Origin: Arcobacter ellisii
GTDB taxonomy: Bacteria; Campylobacterota; Campylobacteria; Campylobacterales; Arcobacteraceae
Reading direction: 5' to 3'
Length of the DNA stretch: 64,000 nucleotides
Assembly: GCF_003544915.1 (NCBI RefSeq)
Contig: NZ_CP032097.1
Coordinates: forward strand, 186,001-250,000
Both the position numbers and the translations under genes were made by a program. This document shows positions 36,543 through 46,521 of this stretch, piece by piece (within the stretch, counting starts at the first letter, position 1; each line of letters opens with the position of its first letter). The notes beneath the pieces were generated by a model. The model saw nothing but the letters and a program-made list of their open reading frames with translations, did no database searches and was not told the DNA's origin.

Positions 36543-38347
36543 ATTTTGCTCCCGTTTTTGATTTCATTTAGCATTGATATAAACTCATCTTTGCTCATAT
36601 TTGATTGTTCTCTAGTTCTTCTATTTCTTAATGCAACAGATTTATTAGCAACCTCTTCATCTCCAATAACAACTATCATTGGAACTCTTTGTTTTTCTGC
36701 CATTCTGATTCTTTTATTTAAACTTTCATTCATGTTGTAAATTTCAGAATCCATATCATTTTCTAATAAGCATTTTTGTAACTCTTTTGCATATTCAACA
36801 TGAGAATCAGCAATTGGTACAAAAATTACTTGAGTTGGAGCAATGATAAATGGGAATTCTCCAGCGCAGTGTTCAGTTAAAATTCCAATAAATCTTTCAA
36901 AAGAACCTAAGATTGCTCTATGAATCATAACAGGTTGTTCTTTTTCACCTTTTTCATTTATATATTCAACTTCAAATCTTGAAGGTAAGTTCATATCAAC
37001 TTGAACTGTACCACATTGCCATTTTCTACCAATAGCATCAAGAATTTTAATATCAATTTTTGGACCATAGAAAGCTCCACCACCTTCATCAATTCCATAA
37101 GAAATATTATTTTCATCTAAGGCATCCATAATACCTTTTGTTGTTTTTTCCCAGAAAATATCATCACCAATTGCTTTTTCTGGTTTTGTAGAAACTTCAA
37201 TTTCATATTTAAAATCAAAAGCTTTTAATAAAGTATCAACAAACTCTAATACTTCAAAAATAACTTGTTTTATTTGGTCTTGTGTACAAAAAATATGTGA
37301 ATCATCTTGAGTGAATTCTCTAACTCTAAATAATCCATGCATTGCACCACTCATTTCATGTCTATGAACAACTCCATATTCAAAAAGTTTTTTTGGTAGT
37401 TCTTTATATGAAACAAGATTATTTTTAAATATTTGAATGTGTCCAACACAGTTCATTGGTTTAATACCATACTCTTGGTCATCAATAGTTGTAAAATACA
37501 TATTTTCTTTATAGTTTGCATAGTGACCAGAGATTTTCCACATTTCAGCTTTTAAAATTTCTGGACCTCTAACAGGTTCATAACCTCTAATTCTGTGCGC
37601 TTTATAAAGTAGGTGTTCTAATTTACTTCTTAATCTTGCACCTTTTGGTAACCACATAGGCAGACCAGCACCTACATCATCATTGAATGTAAATAGTTCT
37701 AATTCTGTTCCTAATTTTCTATGGTCTCTTTTTTTAGCTTCTTCAAGCATTCTTGTATAATCAAATAAAGCTTGTTTATCAAAGAATGCAATCCCATAGA
37801 TTCTTGTAATCATTTCATTTTTTTCATCACCACCAAGATAAGCACCAGCTACTCTTGTTAGTTTGAAACTTCTTATCATTCTTGTATTTGGTAAGTGAGG
37901 ACCTCTACATAAATCTTCAAAATCACCTTGCTTATAGATTGTTAAAGTTTCATCTTTGATATTTTTAAGAACAGCTTGTTTTAATTCATCATTTTTGAAC
38001 TTTTCATAGAATTCTTCTTTTGAGGTTTCATGTCTTGTGATAGGAAGTTTTCTATCAGCAATTTCTTTCATTTTCTTTTCAATAGTAGATAAATCGTCAT
38101 CTGAAATTTTACTCTCTACTTTGAAATCATAGTAAAAGCCTTCTTTTACAACAGGTCCAACGAAGAATTTTGCTTCAGGATAAAGTTCTTTGATAGCTTG
38201 AGCCATTAAGTGAGCACATGAGTGTCTTAAAATATCTAAAGATTCTTTTGAATCATCAGCTTTAATCTCTTCTCCTTGGATATTTAACGCTTCTGCAGTT
38301 TGAAGGTCATAAATTTGACCATCTTTTAATATACCAATAGGTTCCAA
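36539..38347 (-). CDS. thrS: Threonyl-tRNA synthetase
   Basis: A 602-residue class II synthetase. The editing-domain HxxxH is [11 protein letters not shown], and the catalytic zinc ligands are in the CVGH segment ([11 protein letters not shown]) and further His residues. Motif 2 is [17 protein letters not shown], motif 3 ends [13 protein letters not shown], and the anticodon domain is at the C-terminus. The N-terminus is shorter than in E. coli (642 residues), so the TGS domain is reduced or absent. Confidence 0.96.
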   Translation of the reverse strand: MEPIGILKDGQIYDLQTAEALNIQGEEIKADDSKESLDILRHSCAHLMAQAIKELYPEAKFFVGPVVKEGFYYDFKVESKISDDDLSTIEKKMKEIADRKLPITRHETSKEEFYEKFKNDELKQAVLKNIKDETLTIYKQGDFEDLCRGPHLPNTRMIRSFKLTRVAGAYLGGDEKNEMITRIYGIAFFDKQALFDYTRMLEEAKKRDHRKLGTELELFTFNDDVGAGLPMWLPKGARLRSKLEHLLYKAHRIRGYEPVRGPEILKAEMWKISGHYANYKENMYFTTIDDQEYGIKPMNCVGHIQIFKNNLVSYKELPKKLFEYGVVHRHEMSGAMHGLFRVREFTQDDSHIFCTQDQIKQVIFEVLEFVDTLLKAFDFKYEIEVSTKPEKAIGDDIFWEKTTKGIMDALDENNISYGIDEGGGAFYGPKIDIKILDAIGRKWQCGTVQVDMNLPSRFEVEYINEKGEKEQPVMIHRAILGSFERFIGILTEHCAGEFPFIIAPTQVIFVPIADSHVEYAKELQKCLLENDMDSEIYNMNESLNKRIRMAEKQRVPMIVVIGDEEVANKSVALRNRRTREQSNMSKDEFISMLNEIKNGSKI

Positions 38348-38457
38348 TAATTTCCTTTTTTTCTTAATTATTTATTAAATTATGCCTATTTTACCTCAAA
38401 GTGACTTAAAGTTATTAAGATATGACTTAATTTAGTGAAATTTCGTTACAATTAGAC

Positions 38458-38976
38458 ATGATTTTAAACGTATCTAAAATAAAAACAGAAAGCTTATTGT
38501 TATTTTGCAAAGATTTGATTTTATCATATAAGGATAGAGTTGATGTAAATGATTATGGTATGGATAAAGAGGTAATTGAAAAATTTAATAACATTGGAAA
38601 TGATATGTTAAAACAAATTTTAAATGTTACTTTTCCTCAAAATTATTATTTACAAAATAGAAAACATTATAGAATTAAGGCTGTCTTAGATGGATACAAT
38701 TTTATAAATGACGAAATATCTAAAAATTTAAAAGAGAATGAGGCTTTTAATCCTTCTATGTTATATTTTTCATTACTTGCTGTATGGTTTAAAGAATTGA
38801 ATAAAGAATCACGTTCAAAAGAATATATATATTTTCTTTTGTATCCTTATTCTCAAGTTTATGATAAATTATTAATTGAAATAAAAAATAAAGAGTTTAG
38901 AGCTTTAAATATAAAAATGATTGAGCTTGCAGAAAATGTAATCTATAAGTTTGATAAATATAATTTTGTAAAATAA
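38458..38976 (+). CDS. Unknown protein, possible paralogue of the gene next to the CheA-like gene
   Basis: A 172-residue helical cytosolic protein. The N-terminal KIKTESLLLFCKDLIL resembles DIKTEALLVFIRTTLE of the gene at 62106-62720. The middle (PSMLYFSLLAVWFKELNKESRSKEYIYFLLYPY) resembles PELVVICLLSEWIIEEEKTAYFYPY there. No known motif. It is transcribed alone, between thrS and the porin gene. Confidence 0.65.
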   Translation: MILNVSKIKTESLLLFCKDLILSYKDRVDVNDYGMDKEVIEKFNNIGNDMLKQILNVTFPQNYYLQNRKHYRIKAVLDGYNFINDEISKNLKENEAFNPSMLYFSLLAVWFKELNKESRSKEYIYFLLYPYSQVYDKLLIEIKNKEFRALNIKMIELAENVIYKFDKYNFVK

Positions 38977-38997
38977 AAGAGACTAAGCTCTTTTATT
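38972..38997. terminator. Bidirectional terminator between the unknown gene and the porin
   Basis: A perfect 10-bp stem AATAAAAGAG / CTCTTTTATT with a 6-nt loop, overlapping the stop codon of the upstream gene and ending 1-2 nt before the porin stop codon. T-runs occur on both strands. Confidence 0.75.
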
Positions 38998-38998
38998 T

Positions 38999-40585
38999 TT
39001 AGAATTTATATCTTATATAAGTTCTAACGTCTTGTGCTTCTGCTACAGGATTTTGACCAGCAGCTTGTGCTTGTGACATTGTCATTGGTGTTCCATCAGC
39101 TCCAAAGAAAGAGTTTGAACCTGTATAATCATAATCCATAAATACATAACTTACTCCCCAAGTTAGAGATTTTGTAAGTTGTTGATTTCTATATACTTCC
39201 CAAGCTTGACCACGAGTTGCAATTTTACTTCCTGCATACGTATCTTCACCATAAGTCATAGATCTCCAGTATTTACTTCCTTTATTCCATTCAAAGCCAA
39301 TTTTTGCAACATCAGGAGTTATAGGACATGGTGCATTGATTCCTAACCAAACAGAAGTTCCAGTTTCAGAATCAGTTGAACCTAACATTCCTAATGAATT
39401 TGGGTTAGTTTTACTTGCTGCAAAAGATGCAAAAGCAATTGTATTGTCTAAATAATCAGAAATACCATCACCAATTCCTTCTGTTTTGAATAAAATTGTT
39501 GCGAAATCTATATCTCCAACATCTTTAAATGATGGTGTTGCCATTTGTAAGTTATAGGCTGTTGTTGAAGAAGGAGACGATTGATATGCCCCATATGCAG
39601 TGTTAAAGCTTTGTAAAGATTGTCCATCAAATCCAATCAAATTCCAAGCTTTTGCATAATTCATGTGAACAGAATATTGACCATCATCGTAAGGAACAGC
39701 AATAAATCCTAACATATCTACATCAACATTTTTATCGTCATCTTGTGAATAAGCTGGACTAAACATATCAAATCTAGGAACAGCGTTTGTTAACCCTCTT
39801 CCTCCACAAATTTTTAACCAAGAACCAGTTAGACCTGTTAATGTATCTGTATCAAATTTGATAGAGAAACCATCAAATTCTACATCAACTACATGAGATA
39901 ATGGAGAGTTTGCTTGTTGGTCATTTCTAATATTAATTGGTAATCCATCAGTTGAAGGACGTCTACCAACTGAAGCAGCCCATGGAATATCAGAACCAAA
40001 AAGTTTTTCTTGAGTATATAACCAATAAGCCTCTTTTAGTTTTATTGTATTATCTGTTGCATTTTCATTTGTAACCCAATCAAAATTTGCATACCCTGGA
40101 TTTGTATTTGATTGAGAATGATTTGCTGTATCTCCAAATGCTTTATTGTAAGATAATTTTCCATGGAAAGATGAATTATCATCAGCTTTATAAGCCATTC
40201 CTAACCATAATCTATTTGTTAAAAGTGCATTGTTTTCTGATTTTGAACCATCTGCGTGTTTGTATTGAATATTATCAACTTGAGTTCTAAAATCAACATC
40301 CCATTTTAAATTATCATTTCCACTTTGGATTTTTGCAGCAGTTGCAGTGTTTGAAACTGTATCAAGTTTTTTTTCAATTTTTTCAATTCTTTTTTCATCA
40401 ACTGTTGTAACAGCAGATGTTTGTGCTTGTTGTTTTACATCTTGTTCTGCAACTTTTTTTTCTAAAGCTTCAATTTGTGCTTTTAAAGCTTGAATTTGGT
40501 TAAGCATTTCTTTGTTTATATCACTTGCAAAAGAAGAAGTAGTTAGCGCAGCGACTACTGATAATCTAATCAAATTTTTTTTCAT
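38999..40585 (-). CDS. DUF3373-type outer-membrane porin
   Basis: A 528-residue outer-membrane beta-barrel candidate. It has a 20-residue signal peptide (ending SSFASD), a coiled-coil segment (about 24-90: MLNQIQALKAQIEALEKKVAEQ), then aromatic-rich beta strands, and ends in YIRYKF with a terminal Phe as expected for BAM substrates. The barrel resembles the DUF3373 family common in Campylobacterota. Substrate unknown. Confidence 0.8.
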   Translation of the reverse strand: MKKNLIRLSVVAALTTSSFASDINKEMLNQIQALKAQIEALEKKVAEQDVKQQAQTSAVTTVDEKRIEKIEKKLDTVSNTATAAKIQSGNDNLKWDVDFRTQVDNIQYKHADGSKSENNALLTNRLWLGMAYKADDNSSFHGKLSYNKAFGDTANHSQSNTNPGYANFDWVTNENATDNTIKLKEAYWLYTQEKLFGSDIPWAASVGRRPSTDGLPINIRNDQQANSPLSHVVDVEFDGFSIKFDTDTLTGLTGSWLKICGGRGLTNAVPRFDMFSPAYSQDDDKNVDVDMLGFIAVPYDDGQYSVHMNYAKAWNLIGFDGQSLQSFNTAYGAYQSSPSSTTAYNLQMATPSFKDVGDIDFATILFKTEGIGDGISDYLDNTIAFASFAASKTNPNSLGMLGSTDSETGTSVWLGINAPCPITPDVAKIGFEWNKGSKYWRSMTYGEDTYAGSKIATRGQAWEVYRNQQLTKSLTWGVSYVFMDYDYTGSNSFFGADGTPMTMSQAQAAGQNPVAEAQDVRTYIRYKF

Positions 40586-40628
40586 ATTAATCCTTTATTA
40601 TAGCTTTATAAAATCTTTATAAAGCATT

Positions 40629-40660
40629 AAAAAAGGGTGAATAAAATTCACCCTTTAAAA
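40629..40660 (-). terminator. Terminator of the small periplasmic protein gene
   Basis: An 11-bp stem AAAGGGTGAAT / ATTCACCCTTT with a 3-nt loop followed on the minus strand by TTTTT, located between the small secreted protein and the porin gene. Confidence 0.8.
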
Positions 40661-40684
40661 TAAGTATCTTTTAACTTATAACTT

Positions 40685-41005
40685 TTAGCAAGATGGAACG
40701 TTTCCAGAATCACTTGCAAATTCAACTGAAAAATCAAATATATGTTCAATTGCAGATTCTTTAACATCACCAGCTTTTACATTTGGACAAATTTTAATAA
40801 TTTCTTCTTCAAATTTTCCAGACTCTTTTATTTGTTTCCATTCTTCTTGAGTATGTTTTGCAGCAAATTTTGCTCCTGTCATACCACAAGGTTCTTTTAG
40901 TAATTTACTAAAAAATTTTTGACCTTTTACTGCATCAGCAGATAAAGACGTAGATGCCACACTTAGAGCTAATGTACTAGCAATAACTAATTTTAATAAT
41001 TTCAT
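40685..41005 (-). CDS. Small secreted protein resembling c-type cytochromes without haem motif
   Basis: A 106-residue protein with a signal peptide (about 22 residues, cleaved near LSADA). The mature part (KGQKFFSKLLKEPCGMTGAKFAAKHTQEEW) looks like small proteins annotated as cytochrome c in Campylobacterota. However, there is no CxxCH; the three cysteines (40, 73, 106) are isolated. A disulfide plus a free C-terminal Cys is possible. Function unknown. Confidence 0.65.
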   Translation of the reverse strand: MKLLKLVIASTLALSVASTSLSADAVKGQKFFSKLLKEPCGMTGAKFAAKHTQEEWKQIKESGKFEEEIIKICPNVKAGDVKESAIEHIFDFSVEFASDSGNVPSC

Positions 41006-41092
41006 ATTATACTCCCTAATGAAAAATTAGCTACAATTATACCTAATGTAGATAAAACAAATCTTATAAATTATAAAAAAAAGTGAATTAAA

Positions 41093-42421
41093 ATGAAATA
41101 TTTTTTACTGAAAGAAATAGTAAACTACTTAAAAGAAAATGCCCAAATAATCAAGTCTATTAGAAGAATAGACAACAATTTAATTATAACTGAATTTAAT
41201 AATAAGAATATTTTATATTTTGATATATCTAAAGGAAATGCAACAATTTTTAAACATAAAAAAATTTTATCTTCAAAAAAAGATTTTAATGCCCCTTTTG
41301 ATGTGAGTTTACAAAAGAGATTTAGTAATTCAAAAATTGAAAATATTGAACTATATAATGATGATAAAATTTTAAATATAAAAGTTAATTCTTCATCTTC
41401 TTATAAAAAATTAACAACAATTTTACAATTAGAGTTTACAGGTAAACATACAAATGTTATTATTTTAGATGAAAATAGAATAGTTATAGAAGCATTACGG
41501 CATGTTGATGAATTTTCATCAAGTAGAGTTGTAAAAGTAGGGCATAAATTAGATGAGATACCAAAACAAAGTTTTGTTCCAAAAATTGAGATTATTCCAA
41601 ACATTGAAGAGTATTTGTATGAAATTTATGAAAAAAGAGAACAAGAAAATCTTGAAAATTTAAAAAAACAAAAAATTTCTTTGATTGAAAAAAAAGCAAA
41701 AAAACTAAAAATGACAATTGATTCTTTGCCTAAAAAAGAGGAACTTGAACTTGAGTCAAATAGTTTATATGAAAAAGCAAACTTGATTTTATCAAATTTA
41801 CATAATTTGAAACCATATCAAAAAAGTTTTAAGGTTTACAATTATGAAGGCAATGAAATAGAAATTGATTTAGAAGGAAAAGCAAGTGCTTCAAAATATT
41901 CAAATGATTTGTTTAAAAAAGCAAAAAGAGCAAAACAAAAAGCTTCAAATATCTCTTTAGAAAAAGATAATTTAACTGAAAAACTAGAGTTTTTATTAAG
42001 ATTAATTCAAAATATAAAAAATGCTAATTCTTTAGAAGATTGTGAATTTTTATATCCAAAAAAAGAGAAAAATCAAACAAAAACAAAAAAATCTCAACAG
42101 TGTGAAAGTTTCTTTTTTGAAGGATTTAAGATAATGTTAGGAACAAGTGAAAGGGAAAATATATATCTTTTAGAAAACTCAAAAGCAAGTGATTTTTGGT
42201 TTCATTTAAAAGATAGACCTTCATGTCATGTAATTGTTCAAAATACAAAAAAAGAGTTACCTGATTCTGTTATAAATAAAGCAGCAACTTTATGCGCAAA
42301 ATTTTCTGTTGATTATTCAGGAGTTTATGAAGTTGATTTTACACAAAGAAGAAATGTAAAAATTCAATCGGGTGCAAATGTTTTATATAATCCATATACG
42401 ACAACGGTTGTTAAAATTTAA
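41093..42421 (+). CDS. NFACT-family protein (RqcH-like)
   Basis: A 442-residue NFACT (fibronectin-binding A/DUF814) protein: N-terminal NFACT-N domain (about 1-170), a long coiled coil (about 185-330) and the C-terminal NFACT-R domain (SDFWFHLKDRPSCHVIVQ). Members such as RqcH bind 50S-nascent chain complexes and direct alanine tailing. The protein is shorter than Bacillus RqcH (about 570), as is usual in Campylobacterota, so the detailed role is uncertain. Confidence 0.85.
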   Translation: MKYFLLKEIVNYLKENAQIIKSIRRIDNNLIITEFNNKNILYFDISKGNATIFKHKKILSSKKDFNAPFDVSLQKRFSNSKIENIELYNDDKILNIKVNSSSSYKKLTTILQLEFTGKHTNVIILDENRIVIEALRHVDEFSSSRVVKVGHKLDEIPKQSFVPKIEIIPNIEEYLYEIYEKREQENLENLKKQKISLIEKKAKKLKMTIDSLPKKEELELESNSLYEKANLILSNLHNLKPYQKSFKVYNYEGNEIEIDLEGKASASKYSNDLFKKAKRAKQKASNISLEKDNLTEKLEFLLRLIQNIKNANSLEDCEFLYPKKEKNQTKTKKSQQCESFFFEGFKIMLGTSERENIYLLENSKASDFWFHLKDRPSCHVIVQNTKKELPDSVINKAATLCAKFSVDYSGVYEVDFTQRRNVKIQSGANVLYNPYTTTVVKI

Positions 42422-42510
42422 TAATTTTTCTGATTTAATTAAAAAAAGAGTCAAATAAGAGTCTTTTTGATAATATAATTTACTTTATTAATTAATAAAA
42501 GGGAGAATAG

Positions 42511-43287
42511 ATGAATAAAATTAAAACATTTGGATTAAGTATAGCTGTGGCAACTCTGTTTTTTTCAGGTTGTGCAACAACTGAATTACAAACAAATGCG
42601 AAAATGACACAAAGTGTGTTTATTAATCCTGTAGCAAAAAGTAAAAGATTAATATTTGTATCAAGTAAAAATACAAGTGGACAAAAAATAAATCTTGAAA
42701 ATAGTATATTAAATGAATTACAAACAAAAGGTTATACAGTTGTTGATGACCCAGAACAAGCAACATACGTTTTGATGATGAATGTATTATATTGTGATAA
42801 AAAACAAGAAAATAATGCAGTTGGTGGAGCTTTAGGAGCTGGTGCTGCAGGTGCAGGAATTGCAGCTTATAATGGTGGAGGAGCTGGAAAAACAATTGGT
42901 GTTGGTTTAGGAGCTGCACTTGTTGGTGGATTAATAGCAAAAGCAACAGAAGACACTATTTATCAAATGCAAGTTGATATAATGATTAGAGAAAAAGCTT
43001 CAGGAAAAGTTTATACTTCAAGTGCGACAGCAAATGGACAATCAAGTGTAAGTGATTCGAGTAAAGCTGGATTTATGAATAGTTTTGGAGGAAATATCAA
43101 AAATACTGATGCCTCTGGAAAATTAAATTCAAATATGGCAAATGCAACTGCTCAACAATATGAAACAGATTATATAGAACATAAAACGATGTTATTTGCA
43201 GAAGCAACAAAAATGAATTTAACATTACAAGAAGCTACACCAATTTTAGAAAAACAAATTGCAAGTCAAATTGCAGGATTATTCTAA
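42511..43287 (+). CDS. TraT-family outer-membrane lipoprotein
   Basis: A 258-residue lipoprotein with lipobox LFFSGC (Cys21). The glycine/alanine-rich centre (GGALGAGAAGAGIAAYNGGG and GVGLGAALVGGLIAKATEDT) matches TraT complement-resistance/surface-exclusion proteins. Chromosomal copies are common in Arcobacter-like bacteria and are not evidence of a plasmid. AAAGGGAG precedes the ATG, and TATAAT lies about 40 nt upstream. Confidence 0.85.
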   Translation: MNKIKTFGLSIAVATLFFSGCATTELQTNAKMTQSVFINPVAKSKRLIFVSSKNTSGQKINLENSILNELQTKGYTVVDDPEQATYVLMMNVLYCDKKQENNAVGGALGAGAAGAGIAAYNGGGAGKTIGVGLGAALVGGLIAKATEDTIYQMQVDIMIREKASGKVYTSSATANGQSSVSDSSKAGFMNSFGGNIKNTDASGKLNSNMANATAQQYETDYIEHKTMLFAEATKMNLTLQEATPILEKQIASQIAGLF

Positions 43288-43303
43288 TATCTATATTACA
43301 TTA

Positions 43304-43340
43304 ACATCCTATCTAGTAAGATAGGGTGTTTCTTATTTAT
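43304..43340 (+). terminator. Terminator of the TraT-like gene
   Basis: An 11-bp stem (ACATCCTATCT / AGATAGGGTGT, one G-U) with loop AGTA, followed by TTCTTATTTAT. Confidence 0.7.
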
Positions 43341-43427
43341 ACTAACAACAATCAAAAATAATAAAAAAAACCAACCAAAAGCCAAAATTTTGTATAATAG
43401 AAAACTTTTAAATTTAAGGTTTGATAA

Positions 43428-44186
43428 ATGTCTGAGATAATAAACGAGAGTTCAACTCGTATAAAAACTGGTGTTGTTTTAATTTTAGCTATGTTGATAC
43501 TTGGCTATATTGATTCATATTTCTTATTTTGGCTTGTTTTTGGAATTATGTTAATGATTTCAATTTCTGAATCAAAAAGATTATATAGTTTAAAAAGTGA
43601 TAGTATTTATGTTTATACTGCACTATTATGGTTTGCAGCATTTTTTTACCCAATGCCAATTGATTTAATATTTGTTGTAGCTATTGGTTATGCATCTCAA
43701 TTAGCTTATAAAAGAACATTAAATCAAAAATTATTTTTACCTCTTTTATATCCAACAGCTTCGTTTTTATTCTTATTAACACTTTATAGTGAATATGGAG
43801 TAATGACTCTTTTATGGTTATTAGTAATTGTTGCAAGTACTGATATTGGGGCTTATTTTGTAGGTCGAACTTTTGGAAAAACAAAGTTTTGTGAAACAAG
43901 TCCAAATAAAACTATTGAAGGTGTAATTGGTGGAGTTGTTTTTGCTGTTGTTTTAGGAAGTTTATCTTCTATAAATGAGATTAATTTTATCGGGGCAGTT
44001 TTAGTTTCAATAATTGTATCTTTTGCCTCTGTATTTGGTGATTTATTTGAAAGCTATCTAAAAAGAGAAGCTGGAGTAAAAGATAGTGGTTCAATCTTAC
44101 CAGGACATGGTGGAATATTAGATAGAACAGATGGTTATTTATTTGGTTCAATTGCAATGCTTGTTGTTTTAAGGATTTTAATTTGA
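43428..44186 (+). CDS. cdsA: Phosphatidate cytidylyltransferase
   Basis: A 252-residue polytopic membrane enzyme with the CdsA signature near the C-terminus (SYLKREAGVKDSGSILPGHG then GILDRTDG). It makes CDP-diacylglycerol for phospholipid synthesis. Its TGA stop overlaps the TTG start of dxr. Confidence 0.94.
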   Translation: MSEIINESSTRIKTGVVLILAMLILGYIDSYFLFWLVFGIMLMISISESKRLYSLKSDSIYVYTALLWFAAFFYPMPIDLIFVVAIGYASQLAYKRTLNQKLFLPLLYPTASFLFLLTLYSEYGVMTLLWLLVIVASTDIGAYFVGRTFGKTKFCETSPNKTIEGVIGGVVFAVVLGSLSSINEINFIGAVLVSIIVSFASVFGDLFESYLKREAGVKDSGSILPGHGGILDRTDGYLFGSIAMLVVLRILI

Positions 44187-45250
44187 TACTTCTTGGAAGT
44201 ACAGGTTCTATTGGTGTAAATACTTTAAACATTGCACGAAAGTTTAACTTAAATGTTGAGGTTTTAGTTGCAGGAAGAAATATTGATTTATTAAATCAAC
44301 AAATACAAGAGTTTAAACCTAAAAAAGTTGTTATAGATAGAGCTGAAGATATAAAATTGGTTTTACATGATAATGTATCTTTTGGAGAAGCTGCAATTTT
44401 AGAAGCAATAGAAAATAGTACCTCTAAAACAGTAGTAAATGCTCTTGTAGGATTTTTGGGACTAAAACCAACATTAAAAGCAATAGAATGTGGCAAAAAG
44501 ATTGCATTAGCAAATAAAGAATCACTTGTTGTTGCAGGAAAGTTTATAGACCAAAAAAATTTACGTCCAATTGATAGTGAACATTTTGGACTTTGGTATT
44601 TACTTCAAGATAAAAAAATTGATTCTATGATGATAACTGCAAGTGGAGGTTCTTTTAGAGATTATCCTTTGGAAAAACTTTCAAATGTCTCTATAAAAGA
44701 GGCACTTGCTCATCCAAATTGGTCAATGGGAAATAAAATTACTATTGATAGTGCAACAATGACAAATAAACTTTTTGAATTAGTTGAAGCAGCATGGCTT
44801 TTTGATACAAAAAAATTAGATGCAATAATTGAAACAAAATCACTAATTCATGCTTTTATAAATTTTGTAGATGGAAGTACAACAGCACATATTGCAAATG
44901 CTTCAATGCAACTTCCAATTTCATATGCTATTTTGGAAAAAGTTGATGAAGAGATTTTAAAACCTGTTGATTTAGTTGAAGTAGCAAATCTAGAATTTAG
45001 AAAAATAGAAACTTCAAGATACCCAATTTGGGAAATCAAAGATGAAATTTTAAACAATCTTGATTTGGGAGTTGTTTTAAATGCTGCAAATGAAGTTGCA
45101 GTTTCAAAGTTTTTAAATAGTGAAATTGGCTTCTTAGATATTTCAAAAATCACAATGGATGCAATAAATAAATTTAATAATGTAAAAGCATCATCAATAG
45201 ATGAAATTTTTCAAATAGATAAAGAAGTGAGAAAATATTGTGAGTTATGA
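44183..45250 (+). CDS. dxr: 1-deoxy-D-xylulose 5-phosphate reductoisomerase
   Basis: A 355-residue NADPH-dependent enzyme of the MEP isoprenoid pathway. The N-terminal ILLGSTGSIGVNTL is the dinucleotide loop; NKESLVVAG and DSEHFGLWYLL carry substrate and metal residues; the flexible loop is ASGGSFRDYP. The start is TTG at 44183, overlapping cdsA (TTGA). Confidence 0.95.
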   Translation: MILLGSTGSIGVNTLNIARKFNLNVEVLVAGRNIDLLNQQIQEFKPKKVVIDRAEDIKLVLHDNVSFGEAAILEAIENSTSKTVVNALVGFLGLKPTLKAIECGKKIALANKESLVVAGKFIDQKNLRPIDSEHFGLWYLLQDKKIDSMMITASGGSFRDYPLEKLSNVSIKEALAHPNWSMGNKITIDSATMTNKLFELVEAAWLFDTKKLDAIIETKSLIHAFINFVDGSTTAHIANASMQLPISYAILEKVDEEILKPVDLVEVANLEFRKIETSRYPIWEIKDEILNNLDLGVVLNAANEVAVSKFLNSEIGFLDISKITMDAINKFNNVKASSIDEIFQIDKEVRKYCEL

Positions 45251-45521
45251 TTTACTAATACCTTTTGGAATTTTACTTATTTTAGTTATTTATTTAATTT
45301 ATTCAAGAAATAATTTTGAGAAAAATATTACAAATTTGTATGAGAAAAAATTTGAAGAGTGGAAAAAACATAGTACAATAGAAGAAAGTAAAACTTCACA
45401 TAAAAAATTAGTCGGTTTAGTTTTTAAAACGGATTATAAAATAACAATTGAATTTTTAGATGAAAATGTGGAGTCACAATTAAATAGAGGGAAATTTGAG
45501 ATAACTAAATATAAAGGATAG
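45240..45521 (+). CDS. Small single-pass membrane protein
   Basis: A 93-residue protein with a GTG start that overlaps the dxr stop by 11 nt. One N-terminal membrane helix (about 5-22) is followed by a charged cytoplasmic region. Family not recognised; it is probably cotranscribed with cdsA-dxr. Confidence 0.6.
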   Translation: MSYDLLIPFGILLILVIYLIYSRNNFEKNITNLYEKKFEEWKKHSTIEESKTSHKKLVGLVFKTDYKITIEFLDENVESQLNRGKFEITKYKG

Positions 45522-45524
45522 ATA

Positions 45525-45950
45525 ATGAAATATCTATTTATAATTTTGATGATTTTTTCATTTCTTGATGCAAAAATTTATCGAGATGGTCAAAAAGAAG
45601 TGGTTATTGATGATGTTGCAAAACTAATGTGGCTTGATAATATTTCAGTTATAAAAACTTCAAAAAATCATGAAAATGCTTCAACATATTGTAAAGAGAT
45701 AACTCATTTAGGATTTAATGATTGGCGTTTACCAAAAGTTGAAGAGTATGAGTTAATAGTTGATAAAAATAATAAAAAAACATATATAAATAAAGCATTT
45801 AAGTATAACGTTCCAGATGGTTATTGGGCCCAAAAAGCTCATTGGAGAACACTTTGGTATTATGCTGATTATATGCATTTTATAAGTGGCACACCATATT
45901 ATGACAATCGTATTAAAAAGAAATATGTTAGATGTGTAAGAGATTATTAA
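45525..45950 (+). CDS. Secreted DUF1566 (Lcl C-terminal-type) protein
   Basis: A 141-residue exported protein with a signal peptide of about 16 residues (FSFLDAK). It has the DUF1566 pattern DDVAKLMWLDN...YCKEITHLGFNDWRLPKVEEYELIVD...YVRCVRDY. The fold is related to C-type lectins. It probably acts at the cell surface or in the periplasm; the ligand is unknown. Confidence 0.8.
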   Translation: MKYLFIILMIFSFLDAKIYRDGQKEVVIDDVAKLMWLDNISVIKTSKNHENASTYCKEITHLGFNDWRLPKVEEYELIVDKNNKKTYINKAFKYNVPDGYWAQKAHWRTLWYYADYMHFISGTPYYDNRIKKKYVRCVRDY

Positions 45951-45960
45951 AGGATAGAAT

Positions 45961-46521
45961 TTGAGTAAAAGAGTATTAATACTTCATGGACTTGGAGGAA
46001 GTGATTTTCCACATTGGCAATCACAACTTGCAAGTGACTTAATAAAAGAGAATTATATAGTTTCATTTCCAGCCTTTCCAAGTCGAGATAATCCAAAATT
46101 GCAAGAGTGGAAAGAGTTTTTAAAAAAAGAGGTAGAACATTTCAGACCAAATATTGTAGTTTGTCACTCTTTAGCAAATATTTTATGGTTTCATACTTGT
46201 GATGAACTTGATATAAAACTTGATAAATTAATGCTTGTTGCACCTGTTAGAAATCAAGTTTTAGAAGAGGCAAAAACATTTTTTCCTTATCCAATAGCAA
46301 AAGATTTAAAAGCACGAGAAATTATAATGGCAGCTTCAACAAATGACCCGTATATGAGTTTAGAAGAAGCGATTGAACTTCAATCTAAACTAAATATTGG
46401 TATGAAAATCATGGAAAATGCTGGACATATAAATGCAGCTTCAGGATTTGGAAAACTTGATTGTGCCTTAGATTGGATAAAAAGAGTTGATGAATGTGAA
46501 ATTAATAAAGAGCAAGAATGA
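45961..46521 (+). CDS. RBBP9/YdeN-family serine hydrolase
   Basis: A 186-residue alpha/beta hydrolase starting at TTG (45961). It shows the family opening [14 protein letters not shown], a nucleophile Ser70 (VCHSLAN), Asp129 (ASTNDPY) and His156 ([12 protein letters not shown]). Substrate unknown. It overlaps tsaD by 4 nt. Confidence 0.88.
   Translation: MSKRVLILHGLGGSDFPHWQSQLASDLIKENYIVSFPAFPSRDNPKLQEWKEFLKKEVEHFRPNIVVCHSLANILWFHTCDELDIKLDKLMLVAPVRNQVLEEAKTFFPYPIAKDLKAREIIMAASTNDPYMSLEEAIELQSKLNIGMKIMENAGHINAASGFGKLDCALDWIKRVDECEINKEQE

Noticed and set aside
42511-43287. TraT as a sign of conjugative plasmid origin
   Set aside because: No conjugation genes are nearby, and the neighbours are housekeeping genes; chromosomal TraT-like lipoproteins are common in this group.
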